Shown here one piece after another: positions 39,701-49,148 of a stretch of 64,000 bases of DNA. Under the pieces are notes generated by a model. It did no database searches. It had not been told where the DNA came from and saw only the letters and a program-made list of their open reading frames with translations. Position 1 is the first letter of the stretch; each line of letters opens with the position of its first letter. Source of the DNA: Chamaecrista fasciculata. Its lineage: Eukaryota; Streptophyta; Magnoliopsida; Fabales; Fabaceae. Position numbers and translations under genes: made by a program. The DNA lies in the NCBI GenBank assembly GCA_003254925.1, contig QANZ01016335.1:27477-91476 (forward strand). Reading direction: 5' to 3'.

Positions 39701-41026
39701 TTGTACCTTCTGTGACCTTATAGACAAGAGAAAAATAAAGTTCTACAATCATGATAGAGGTGTTTAGTGGTCCTATGCTTAACGAATGAAATATTTATGA
39801 CCATCAAGCTTTTAGTCCAATTTATTTGGAAGGATAATCTTGTGTCTAGATGAGCGAGCTAGGACTTTAAGCTATGCTTAATTGAAAGGGGATCAATTTT
39901 AGAGAAATCAAGCTATGCTGAGTTGCTAACCTCAGATATCTTGGAAGAAGTATCAGCATCAACTGTTGACATGTCAATGTAACTCTTTCCACTACCAATT
40001 TGCTCAAGAACACCATCTTTGTCAAGGACCACCTAATGACCACCATAGAACTCGACTGAGTACAAGTACAGAAGTTACACATTACATAATATTCACAGCC
40101 ACTAACCGATAGAGCAGCTGAAGGATCAGATAACATTCCAATTGTATACTTGCATTTCTTGATCACAGCAGCAGGGCTTTCTCCAATTGAAGCACCATGC
40201 TCAACCAGTTCATCACACTGCATAAAGAGATAGCAGAAGATATACATTAGGATTGTTGAGTCGACACTACTGGCAGAGTACTCCATGCTTAATTTGCATA
40301 AGAACAAAACCCATTTTGTTTAGAAGCGTCAGAGAACAGTTATTTTTCTTTTGCATTTTTTAGTGGTATCATACTATCATGCATCCAACGCTTCCTTTAA
40401 TAGTGATTTTAGTTTTTCTATTGTTAAGGATATAAACACACATGATTTAAAAATTCAACCCGACAGTAATTTTCAAAACTTCAATTTCATTCTGCTTCAA
40501 CGACAGAGAATAGTACAAAGTGTTGACCCAAAAAGAGAACACCATCAAATTGAAAAAACCAAAAGAATGTCGAGTACCCACCATATATACATCATTCTAA
40601 AATGTAAACTCCTATGTAATTATTTTCCCTACAGAATCCATCAAATAAGCAAGGCAGTACAAAGTAAGAACACAAACCCCATAAACAAGAGCAATCAAAA
40701 CCATGATAGAAAACCAACAAGCATTCAAGAACAACTATGTTAGTTCCACTTCCACAGAATCATCACAATTTCGCATATAAAACATCGAATCACAGATTGT
40801 TCAAGAAGAACCATCCCACAAATTAGATACAGCAAGCTAGTGCAATCATTACTAGTATTATTACTACTAAACACACACACACACACACACACAAAATCAG
40901 TGGAAGGAAGCAAATAAATACCTTAGAGCGGGTTCTGTTCCAAACAGTGACCTTAAAGCCATGGCGTAGTAGATTCAAGGACATAGCCTTGCCCATTATC
41001 CCAAGACCTAGGAAACCCACTTCCAT
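36754..41026 (-). CDS. GLYR1: Glyoxylate/succinic semialdehyde reductase, cytosolic type
   Basis: Eight coding exons with GT-AG borders: 40922-41026, 40107-40217, 39931-40032, 39423-39524, 37999-38114, 37806-37884, 37556-37726 and 36754-36849, giving 293 residues with all phases matching. The enzyme belongs to the beta-hydroxyacid dehydrogenase family and uses NADPH to reduce glyoxylate to glycolate and succinic semialdehyde to gamma-hydroxybutyrate, detoxifying aldehydes. Seen in the sequence: an N-terminal Rossmann motif GFLGLGIMG (residues 4-12), [18 protein letters not shown], and [11 protein letters not shown] carrying the catalytic Lys at residue 170. The protein starts directly at the nucleotide-binding fold, with no transit peptide, which fits the cytosolic GLYR1 rather than the organellar GLYR2. 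The C-terminus ends in four serines, unlike the Ser-Arg-Glu end I recall for the Arabidopsis enzyme. Confidence 0.96.
36942..37346. repeat. Foldback (MITE-like) repeat in a reductase intron
   Basis: Left arm and reverse-complemented right arm share the order ggctaaaatgcataaa / ggttaaagttcataaa, then tgaacttta, then gtgcaaaa / gttcaaaa, and converge on an AT-rich centre. Arms are diverged, so the element is old. No target duplication was evident. It lies in the intron 36850-37555. Confidence 0.55.
38533..38974. mobile_element. MITE of the 'GTGCACTTTTGGTCCC' family with 9-bp duplication
   Basis: The element begins ggtcaaagtgcacttttg and ends with the reverse complement; the arms match for roughly 90 bp with a few differences. 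The 9-bp sequence aaaagaaaa flanks it on both sides (38524-38532 and 38975-38983). A 9-bp duplication with long inverted repeats is the hallmark of Mutator-like (MULE) non-autonomous elements. It sits in the reductase intron 38115-39422. Related copies lie at 51180, 51886, 56197 and, in a much larger form, 41362. Confidence 0.75.
40870..40893. repeat. (AC)12 microsatellite
   Basis: A perfect (AC)n run in the first intron of the reductase gene, about 30 bp from the 5' splice site of that intron. Confidence 0.9.
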
Positions 41027-41361
41027 CTTTCTCTCTCTCTCTCTGAAATCACTCGCTCTTCTGATCGCACTCCAACAAAGAAAGACCAATCGAATATAAC
41101 AAAAACAAAAAATTATAGCACTATATTTTATCCATTACTCACTCATACATCATCATCATCACCAATAATTCATCATCGTAGATCGATCCTCACTCAATAA
41201 ATGGCAACTATGAGAGTGTGAGAAAAGGAATAAGAAATTTTGGGTTAGCGACACTATCAATTAACAAATACAGAGCAGACAAGGAAATCGCAAATGTAGA
41301 GGCAGTGATTGCTAAATGTGTGTATGTGTGGCAGCACTAACTATGATATTGATAAATATTA

Positions 41362-42521
41362 GGCTTAAGTGCACTTTTGGTCCCAATACTATGACTAAGG
41401 TTTCAATTTGGTCCCATAACTATTTTTGTTGCAGATTTGGTCCCAAACCTTCGCAAAAAGTTTCACCGTTAGTCCCCTGGTCACTTCCGTCCAATTTTCG
41501 CCGTTAAGTGTGACGTGGCAGTCTGACTGGGATGCTGACGTGGCAAAATCAAATGAGATGGAGTAAGTTAGGATCAATATGTAACATTTCATAACTTCTC
41601 TGGACTGAATCCACAATATCTACAAATCATCAATTCAATCTAAAATTTCATAACATCTTCCTCACCTCCCTTCTTCTTAAAAATTTCAGCCTTCAATACG
41701 CATTAAAATCAAGACGCATTAATCTCAGAAAATCAGCCCAACTCAACATTTTTTTACCAAACCCTAACCTAAAATCAAGAAATTTTGACAGAAAATCGAA
41801 GAGGGGAGGAATAGGGTGTACCGTCGGCGAGCTTGGAAGGGAATGAGGTGTGAGGATGACCGGAGAAGAAGACGGCGACGAACTCTGACGGAGAAGACCA
41901 CTGGAGAAGAGAACGACGCCGGCGACTGAGAAAAGAAGGACGAGAACGGCGGCGGAGAAAGCTAAAACCGACGAACACGACGGCGACGGCGGTTTGTGAC
42001 TGGAAGGAAAACAGCGTCGGCGAAGTAAGAGTTGAAACCAGGACAGCACGACAAGTATGTGTTTGGGAGAAGAAGAGAATGAGAGGGGAAAAAGGAACCG
42101 AGCACGACGGCGACGCCGAGGTTGACCGACGAGGACAGCTTGGAGCTTTGTCGGCGGCGGAGAGAGAAGATGGAGGTGGCGGCGGGTTGAAGGCTGAAAT
42201 TTTTAAGAAGAAGGGAGGTGAGGAAGATGTTATGAAATTTTAGATTGAATTGATGATTTGTAGATATTGTGGATTCAGTCCAGAGAAGTTATGAAATGTT
42301 ACATATTGATCCTAACTTACTCCATCTCATTTGATTTTGCCACGTCAGCATCCCAGTCAGACTGCCACGTCACACTTAACGGCGAAAATTGGACGGAAGT
42401 GACCAGGGGACTAACGGTGAAACTTTTTGCGAAGGTTTGGGACCAAATCTGCAACAAAAATAGTTATGGGACCAAATTGAAACCTTAGTCATAGTATTGG
42501 GACCAAAAGTGCACTTAAGCC
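41362..42521. mobile_element. Mutator-like element with 335-bp terminal inverted repeats, identical as read
   Basis: The arms 41362-41696 and 42187-42521 are exact reverse complements as read, each starting ggcttaagtgcacttttgg. The 9-bp duplication taaatatta lies at 41353-41361 and 42522-42530. This fits a recent MULE-type insertion. The ends share the 'gtgcacttttggtccc' phrase with the smaller MITEs in this window. The 490-bp centre is GC-rich with Glu/Arg/Ser-type codon patterns and a 118-codon minus-strand frame (41693-42049), which has one hydrophobic stretch but no recognised domain. It may be captured host sequence. No transposase is present. It lies 335 bp upstream of the reductase start codon, probably in or next to that promoter. 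Confidence 0.85.
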
Positions 42522-42905
42522 TAAATATTATTATTATTATTATTAGTATTTTATTTTTAATGGTCGGATTTCGGTAATGAATGGAGTCTATAGACGGACA
42601 GATGCGTTCCACGTCACCTCCGAGTCTTTCTTTTTGTTTTTTCTTTATCTTTCCTGGTATCTGGGATCTGGGATTCTTTTTCCAATGAATAATGATAATG
42701 ATACTCTCATTTCATACTCTTTTTTCTTTTTGGGCCTGAATCTCAGACTGACCTATGTCACTAGGTTTGGGCCCAAAACTGTTGCTTATTACATTGAAAT
42801 AATAAAAAATAATGAGATTTTTTTTTTAATGTTTACATGATGCAATTTCAAAAATTATGGTAAGATGTTTGTTCCCATTTCTGAAGGTATTAGAAGAGTC
42901 AAAAT

Positions 42906-42942
42906 CTATGGAATCTAGGCCAAAAAAAAAAACCTATAGAAT
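42906..42942 (+). repeat. Micro-insertion AGGCC(A)n with 9-bp target duplication
   Basis: The sequence ctatggaat (42906-42914) and ctatagaat (42934-42942, one mismatch) flank a 19-base insert reading ctaggcc plus 11 A and a C. Confidence 0.5.
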
Positions 42943-43169
42943 TAATATAAGATGGTCCAAGTGATGAGTAATTTTGTATCGAAGATTTTAGATTTGACAT
43001 CTTGTGAATGTGGATATACATCAATTGGAAGATTGACTCTCCTACCATAATTAATTGGGTGAAATCCTGAACATTGGACAAACAACCAAAAAAGGAGTGG
43101 TTTGAAATTTGAATCTTATTTTTGAACATAAAAAAATATCATCTAGTCTATAAGTGAAAGACTCCTAAC

Positions 43170-43226
43170 AATTAGATTAGTTACTATTTTTTTTTTTTTT
43201 GGCCTGTAATTAGATTAGTTACTATT
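43170..43226 (-). repeat. Micro-insertion CAGGCC(A)n with 19-bp target duplication
   Basis: Two exact copies of aattagattagttactatt (43170-43188 and 43208-43226) flank a 19-base insert that on the minus strand reads ACAGGCC plus 12 A. The long exact duplication makes chance unlikely. Confidence 0.75.
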
Positions 43227-43420
43227 ATTGATGACAGATATTGGTATAAACAAAAATATAGAATTGTTTTTTTTTCCTGAAACATAATTCATTCAAAAGT
43301 AAGGAAAAGTCAAGCACAATACAAACGAAAACAAAGTAAAAATAGTGGGGGTTTACAACACATCCTCGTTTTTAGACAACAACACTAGACAGAATATCAA
43401 CTAACGAAGGTGGGGGGTTT

Positions 43421-43576
43421 CAATTTGGATCCTCTATAGTACTTTAGAGGTATAGTGCTGAAAGAGAAAGGAACAAGTAGAGAGAGAAAGTGGGTCCCAC
43501 TGCCACTTTCTCTCTCTACCCTATTCATTTCCCTCTCAGCACTACACATATAGTGCACTATAGAGGATCCAAATTG
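43421..43576. mobile_element. Palindromic MITE
   Basis: A 156-bp near-palindrome begins caatttggatcctctatag and ends in its reverse complement; the arms meet at a central gtgggtcccac-type palindrome. It can fold into one long hairpin. No target duplication can be read because the right flank runs into the G run and gap. Confidence 0.7.
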
Positions 43577-43624
43577 GAGGGGGGGGGGGGGGGGGGGGGN
43601 NNNNNNNNNNNNNNNNNGGGGGGG
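43577..43624. other. G homopolymer with assembly gap (18 N)
   Basis: About 22 G, then 18 N (43600-43617), then about 7 G. A G run of this length is very unlikely to be reliable; treat the local order and length as uncertain. Confidence 0.9.
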
Positions 43625-43629
43625 TCGGT

Positions 43630-44117
43630 TTACAACACATCCTCGTTTTTAGGCAAATTGGTAATATGATCAACTGCTAAGTTAGCGGATCTAGGAATCC
43701 AACTAAAGCTACAACCATCTAAAAAACAGAATACATAAATAAAGTCATCTAAAAGAGACAAACCCTTCCAAACAGGACAGCAGGCAACCCCAATGTTTGT
43801 TCTAAAAAAAGACATAAACAGACTCAGAGTAACAATAATAAGATAATAAAACGAAACGACGCCATGGAAGAGCACCAAAAAATCAAGACCAAACCAGGAA
43901 GTCACTGTGGAAGCTAGAAGCCGTCGTGGAATGCATAGTAAAGATTCGCCGCCACAGAATGCCGCCATGGCCAGGAGCCCAGATCCAGAATGTCGTTGCC
44001 ACAAAGCTTTATAACCAGACGGAGGGCCACCGCCACTGAGATAGCGGCGGCTCAAAGTTTCACTCAGAGAAACACTCTCACGACGGAGAGGGTTTTCTCT
44101 CACGAAGGAGAGGTTTT
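43630..44117 (-). mobile_element. LINE-like or RNase-H-tailed fragment, uncertain
   Basis: A 157-codon minus-strand frame (43630-44103) starts just inside a pyrimidine-rich leader (CTCTCCTTCGTGAGAGAAAA). Its C-terminal part reads GCSFSWIPRSANLAVDHI, which resembles the end of the RNase H domain of plant non-LTR retrotransposons (a pattern like PR.AN..AD). The upstream half is not recognised. The combination suggests an internally deleted non-autonomous LINE derivative, but a host gene fragment cannot be excluded. Confidence 0.35.
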
Positions 44118-45083
44118 AGGGTCAGCTTAAAGAGCCAATACTACACAAAGAATTAAAACTAAATTGTTCTAATTAGGCCCTTTTTTGGCTAAAGAAATCA
44201 CTTAAATAAATTAAAATAGGCCAAAACTCTAATTTGGTCCCCAATGTTACCCTAAATTTTGTTTTGGTCCTTCATAGTTTTTTGTTCTGTTTTGATTTTT
44301 AATATTTTCTAATAGTTTCATTTTGGTCCTTAGTTATAAGTTTCATAATTAACTTCTATAATGAGTATGGTCATATCTTTCTCATTTCAAACTCGAATAC
44401 AATTAAATCAAAGATTCTATATAGGTAAAAACACCTCTATTTTCTCCGAACTATGGGATAATTCTATTGTATTCTCAATTTTTTTTAATGGTATCTTTAA
44501 AGTTATATATATATATATATCAATTATATTCTAATCTAAAGATCTAACGTCGTTTAAATTGTTAATAGAAAATGTTGACGTCATGCTGATATCAATATTT
44601 TTGGAAGTACAATTGTTATAAAATGTTAAAGTTTTAAAATACAATTGTCATCCGAATAAATAGAAAAAAAAGTCACTTGCCTGGTTTTCATTTTCCGTTA
44701 ACGATTTGCATGGTGTTAGGCCTTAGAGTATAATTGAAATAAATATCAAATTTTAAAAGTATAATTGACCATAAAAATAGTTAAGGGGTACGTACAATTG
44801 AAAATTACCCATAATTTAGGAGCACAAGTAATAATTTTTTATATATATTATTCAAGTTAAGGTCGGCAGCTCCTTTAATTTTGAAAGAAATAACATGTCT
44901 TTAATTATTAGTATTTTTTGGCAGGTGGTTGCCGGCAGAAGCTTGATTAACATTGAAAGAAACACCCTTTTTCTGCATTATATATATATATATATATATT
45001 TGCCTCTATTTCTCTCTTACTATGCATATATATATATTTATATCAGTTAAAAGTTGCAGGGCTTGTTCAAAAGTACAAGTTCC
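44118..45083. other. Intergenic DNA with decayed repeat and promoter-like end
   Basis: From about 44230 to 44350 the sequence has repeated phrases 'ttttggtccttcat' and 'cattttggtcctta', typical of one arm of a decayed MITE. From about 44975 a (TA)n run followed by a CT-rich stretch resembles a TATA box and leader of the candidate peptide gene that follows. Confidence 0.4.
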
Positions 45084-45165
45084 ATGGAGACTGCTTCAAT
45101 GTCTAAATCTTGCAAATTGTTCTTCGCCATTCTCTGTATTTCCCTTTTCTTATTCTCTTTCTATG
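45084..45165 (+). CDS. Candidate first exon of a small secreted protein
   Basis: The ATG at 45084 is preceded by a TATA-like run (about 44979-45000) and a CT-rich leader. It opens 27 codons (start METASMSKSCKLFF) with a short polar N-terminus and then a strongly hydrophobic core (ILCISLFLFSFY), the pattern of a signal peptide. A good donor (TATG followed by GTACGT) ends the exon at 45165 in phase 1. Without splicing the frame stops nine codons later. No second exon could be found: an LTR nest begins about 20 bp downstream, and the far side (after 47303) shows no convincing continuation. It could be the remaining exon of a disrupted peptide gene, or chance. No family is assigned. Confidence 0.3.
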
Positions 45166-45186
45166 GTACGTTACTGAACAAGTTTA

Positions 45187-47303
45187 GCTAAAATGGAACT
45201 AAACTTGAGAGAAATCAGAATATATAAATTGTATTATTCAATGATAAATGATGATGATACAAAACTGTGTACATGAGAGCTCTTTATATAGAGCATGATG
45301 TATACACTAAAAGCCAACTAACTAACCTGTTCACACTATAACTAATCGAATGACTTAAACTCTAAACTAACTTCTGTTAATTCTGTTATACTCTACTGCA
45401 GCGCATGCATATNCTCCTCTCCATTTACAAAACTTGCAAACTCTGTAGTAGCAGTATGCGATTTCAGAAACTTCTCCATCTCAGTCTTGAACATTTGTGA
45501 GAAAAATTCAATCAACCAGAAAAGAAAAAATATATTACAGAAACTCCATTTTAACAGAACAATACAAAACAATGAAACTTATAATCGATCTTCCAAATGC
45601 ATCCAGCCACCAAGCTAATCTTCATTAATTTTCTGATCGAAATCCTCACCTCAATCATTTTTCCAGCCATCAAGTTCAATCATCAAGTAAACTTCATCAA
45701 GATTCATCAAGAACTACTTCTTCCCGAATCATTATCTCCAAGACTCTTCATTTGCAGCTAGTGTTTCAAACACCATCATCAATGATCAAGATTCTGACAG
45801 TAAACATACCATCACCTCCAAGACTCGTCAATCCATGTGTAATAACACCAAGATCAAAAGCATTCTCTCCATTTTTCTTCAAAATCTTCCAATCAACTTT
45901 AGAACTAGCCAACTTGATTATCAAGGCACCATTTCCAGTCAAACTTGAACTGAAGAATTGCATCATAAATTTTCTGCAGTGGTAAGATTCAGAATTTTCC
46001 TCTTTCTTCTCCCACCATTCAATTTCCAAGCCATATGGCCATTCATCTTGAAACAAAGTTTCCTATCTTCTTTCTTCTTGAAACCACACCAATCAAACAC
46101 ATGCTTGAAATGTTGAATAAATACAACATCAACATAAGATTCAATCATAGAATGATTAGTAAGTAGCTTACCCATTTCAGTCACACAAGGACCAATTTTC
46201 ATTTCTCCAATTTCAGAAACAGCAGCAACATCAAAATTGCAGCAACCTGATTCATCTTCTTCTTTTTCTTCTTTGGTTCTCACCAACATCCAAAGAGCTT
46301 TTGCCCATTTTTTTTTCTCTTCTATCCTGAAAATCTGATCATGCAGATTAACAAAACCATCATTTAATCCCATCAAGAAACACATTCTTGATGTCTTCAG
46401 CTGCACAATCTTCCATTTTTCCAATGGTTCAGCATCAATAACATCAATAAATTCGAGTCTCATTCCATAGTAAGTTGGAATAAAACCAGAATCATCATCA
46501 TCTTCTTCTGTATTCTCTGATATAGAACTCAACCTCCATGTTATGCCCATATCAGTAGCTTTCGCCCATTTCCATGCTATCACCATAGATTGGCTTTTGC
46601 CCACTTCTTGGAACCTTCTTCATCAGCTGGAGGTTGTAGGGTCCCATCTACAAACCTCAGCTCATTCTTCACAGCCAAGGAGATACACAATGCAGCCAAG
46701 AAGATGCATATGAATGTTCTCCATGCCTAATAAATTTTAGTGTTCAGAGGTATGGAAAGTAATACCATTTCGGGTTGTTCTAAGGTGTATGATGAGCAAG
46801 AAAACTCTTCTGATCTGCCAGAATCGTGTCCATCAGCCACCACTGAATCAATTTGATCATCAGTCTGAGAAAATCCATCATTATCTTTAACAACTTCCAC
46901 TGAATACACCATTCTTTCTTGAATATACAAGGATCTTGCCTTGAGGCTCTGATACCATGAAGAAAGACCTAACTCTCCCCAAAAGAGCTCTCATAGGGAG
47001 AGGGTTGCCCCATTATATATATATATATAGTGTTAGAAGGCCCTTTAACTAAGCGATGTGGGACTTCAACACGCCCCCCTCACGCCCAACTCGGGCGTGA
47101 AGCCAACGGGTTATTCCCAGGGCAGCCCACAGTAAGGCTCATCCATCCCACATGCCCAGGCTCTGATATATATGAATGCATGATGTATACACTAAAGGTC
47201 AACTAACTAACTAACCTGTTCACACTATAACTAATCGAATGACTTAAACTCTAAACTAACTTCTGTTAATTCTGTTATACTCTACTGCAGCGCATGCATA
47301 TCA
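45187..47303 (-). mobile_element. Nest of Copia-like LTR remnants, non-autonomous
   Basis: Direct repeats of about 120 bp (45293-45412 and 47178-47301, both ending gcagcgcatgcatat) bound the region. On the minus strand a Copia primer-binding site, TGGTATCAGAGC (46946-46957), leads into a frame with gag-like phrases (VKNELRFVDGT, then a KKWAKA phrase) and further coding-like sequence down to about 45766. No integrase or reverse transcriptase was seen, so it looks like a non-autonomous Copia relative. It is broken and the borders are uncertain, because at least one other LTR element is nested in it. The left border lies about 20 bp from the candidate secreted-peptide exon. Confidence 0.6.
46958..47168 (-). 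mobile_element. TRIM-like LTR piece
   Basis: A 114-bp LTR-like unit (46958-47071; minus-strand start TGTTGAAGTCCCACATC, end TTCTTCA) abuts the primer-binding site on one side. On the other side is a short internal stretch with a G-rich polypurine tract and a second copy of the site's core (ggctctgata at 47159). The AGTCCCACATCG core is typical of plant TRIM (miniature LTR) elements. It is a fossil and related to the piece at 57828-58104. Confidence 0.55.
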
Positions 47304-47814
47304 TATTTCATACTCCAGCAGTTACCTACATTCCCATCCATCATGCACGCACGAACCCACCATATATTCTTACATTCTTCCTTTTTCCTTCTTGATGGAA
47401 TCATTTTCAGATTTCTTATAATGAGATATCTTCTTCTCTTCCCATTACCAAACTAATTACAAAGCTCTTTTTTTTTTTCAATTGCTACTATTATAAAAAT
47501 TTTGTAAATTAGAACATGTGGTTTGCACACTGCTAACACATCGAGGCCCTGTCGTAATAAAAATTAATTGCAAATGACAGGTGAAAATTACTTTTATTTT
47601 AATCCCTAATTTTGCACTATATAATATATATGTTTGTGGAGAGTGTGAAATTTTGCACCAATCTCTTAACGGTGCAAACTACATGCTGTAATTTTTTTAG
47701 TCACATGTACCATTATGTAGATTAGTCAAACCACATGGACTATTATTATAATTTATCTGAAAACTACAAAGCTGGATCTGTGTAAATCTAACCTTGTGTT
47801 CACAATGAAGTACA

Positions 47815-48975
47815 GTTTTCGGGGGCTTGAGGTCGTCGGATCCTGCAAACAAGAATGCACAGGGGATTCCCTGTGATTCTTCTTCGATGCTCAAATTAGT
47901 AAGTTGAGAGAAGTGAGGAAGTAGGTTTTCTTCGAGAGAGAGAGAGTCGTTACCTGAGAGTGTGTGTTTTGCTTGTATTTATCCTCGTCCCTTTTGTCTC
48001 ATGGTTGTACGAGGTACAAAAGGGACGTTGGGGGTGTTTTCGGGAGTGTACAGGGAGTGGGTTGTTGTGCCTTGCTGACCTGGCTCGACAGCTGTCGCTG
48101 TCAAGCCGCAGTGGGGTGTCTAACATTCCTTTTTGGGAGTCAGTGATAGGCAAGAGTGCTTTTCACCATATCCCTATGTACGAAGGGTGTTTTGGGCATT
48201 TTGCGTGTGTGCTTTTGCCCAACCGTACGCTGTGACTGGTGCAACCTTACCTGGTCACGTGGTCTCAAGGATCTTCGCATTAAATGCCAATATCTTGGCA
48301 TTTAATGCTTGAGTGGGAGAGGACCCTGCTGGGTTGCTTTTTGGCGTCGAGTCTCCCTTAGCCTATTCTTTCCTACTTATCGCCGTGTGATCTTTGTCCT
48401 TTATGTGTAATTTAAAGGATGTATATCACTACTCCCTCCTAAAAGTCCGAGGGGGTGTCGTCGGCGTCAACGTCCGAGGAATGACTATCCGCCGATCCCA
48501 AGGGGTGTATATCACTAGTCCCTCCTGAAAGTTCGAGGGGGTGTCGTCGGCGTCCGAGGCATGGCTATCCGCCGGTTCCCGAGGGATGTATTTCATTAGT
48601 CCCTCCTGAAACTCCGGGGGGGAGGGTGCCGTCTACGTCTGAGGCATGGCTATCCGCCGGTTCCCGAGGGGTGTATATGACTCTACCCCCCTCCTGGAGG
48701 ACTAAGCTTGTCCGGTAGTGGTGTTGGGAAATTGAAAAGCCTAAGGGACTCTACCCCCCATCAATCACATGCTTTAGCACCACCTACCATACTCCACCTT
48801 TCTCTCTATACATACGTGCTACAAAACCCTAATAAGGTAACACAATTATCTCTCTAGAATACTTACTCTCGTCTCCTACATTCTTTAACTTGGGCTTCGG
48901 AGTGGATTCACAGGGGTCTTCCCCGGTGCATCCTTCTTGCAGGTCCTCTTTCAAGTTTCAAGGCCTCACATGGTT
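47815..48975 (+). mobile_element. Solo-LTR-like stretch, probably Ty3/Gypsy class
   Basis: This block is GC-richer than its surroundings, has no long conserved coding frame, contains internal tandem repeats (48418-48707), a TATA-like ctctatacata (about 48812) and a closing section ending ggcctcaca. These are common features of long plant Gypsy LTRs. Both borders are approximate and no target duplication was identified. It is an LTR fossil without an internal region. Confidence 0.45.
48418..48707. repeat. Tandem repeat of about 95 bp, three copies
   Basis: Each unit carries gtatatcact-like sequence, tagtccctcctgaaa, gagggggtgtcgtcggcgtc and ggctatccgccggttcc, with differences between copies. 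It lies inside the solo-LTR-like block. Confidence 0.8.
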
Positions 48976-49148
48976 ATCTTAAAGAAAACCCAAAGGTAAA
49001 TCCTCTTGGACCAACTTTTGTGTTTTCATTAGCCATCACTTACAGATAATTATTAGGAACTAATTAACTCATTTGGTCATTCATATCCTCATTTAGCTAC
49101 CATAAATTTAAACATTATAGATAAAAGACAATAATAGAAGTGTTTTCA

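Larger units (their letters stand above)
42522..43350. other. Intergenic DNA with two micro-insertions
   Basis: No gene is supported. The stretch starts with (ATT)n-like DNA beside the MULE and carries two of the four GGCC(A)n micro-insertions. Remaining open frames are short and lack recognisable motifs. Confidence 0.45.
43351..43652. repeat. 25-bp direct repeat around a G-run/N gap
   Basis: The 25-bp sequence beginning gtttacaacacatcctcg occurs at 43351-43375 and again at 43628-43652. Between the copies lie a palindromic MITE, a long G run and 18 Ns. The duplication may be biological (a MITE arriving next to a LINE-like end) or an assembly artefact at the gap. Confidence 0.6.

Noticed and set aside
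41395-42488. Two identical 73-codon frames on opposite strands (41395-41616 minus, 42267-42488 plus)
   Set aside because: They are the same sequence in the two arms of the inverted-repeat element, and no protein motif is visible; this is repeat sequence rather than a gene pair.
47697-47894. 65-codon minus-strand frame with a splice-acceptor-like start
   Set aside because: It overlaps the start of the solo-LTR-like block, has no recognised motif and no partner exon.
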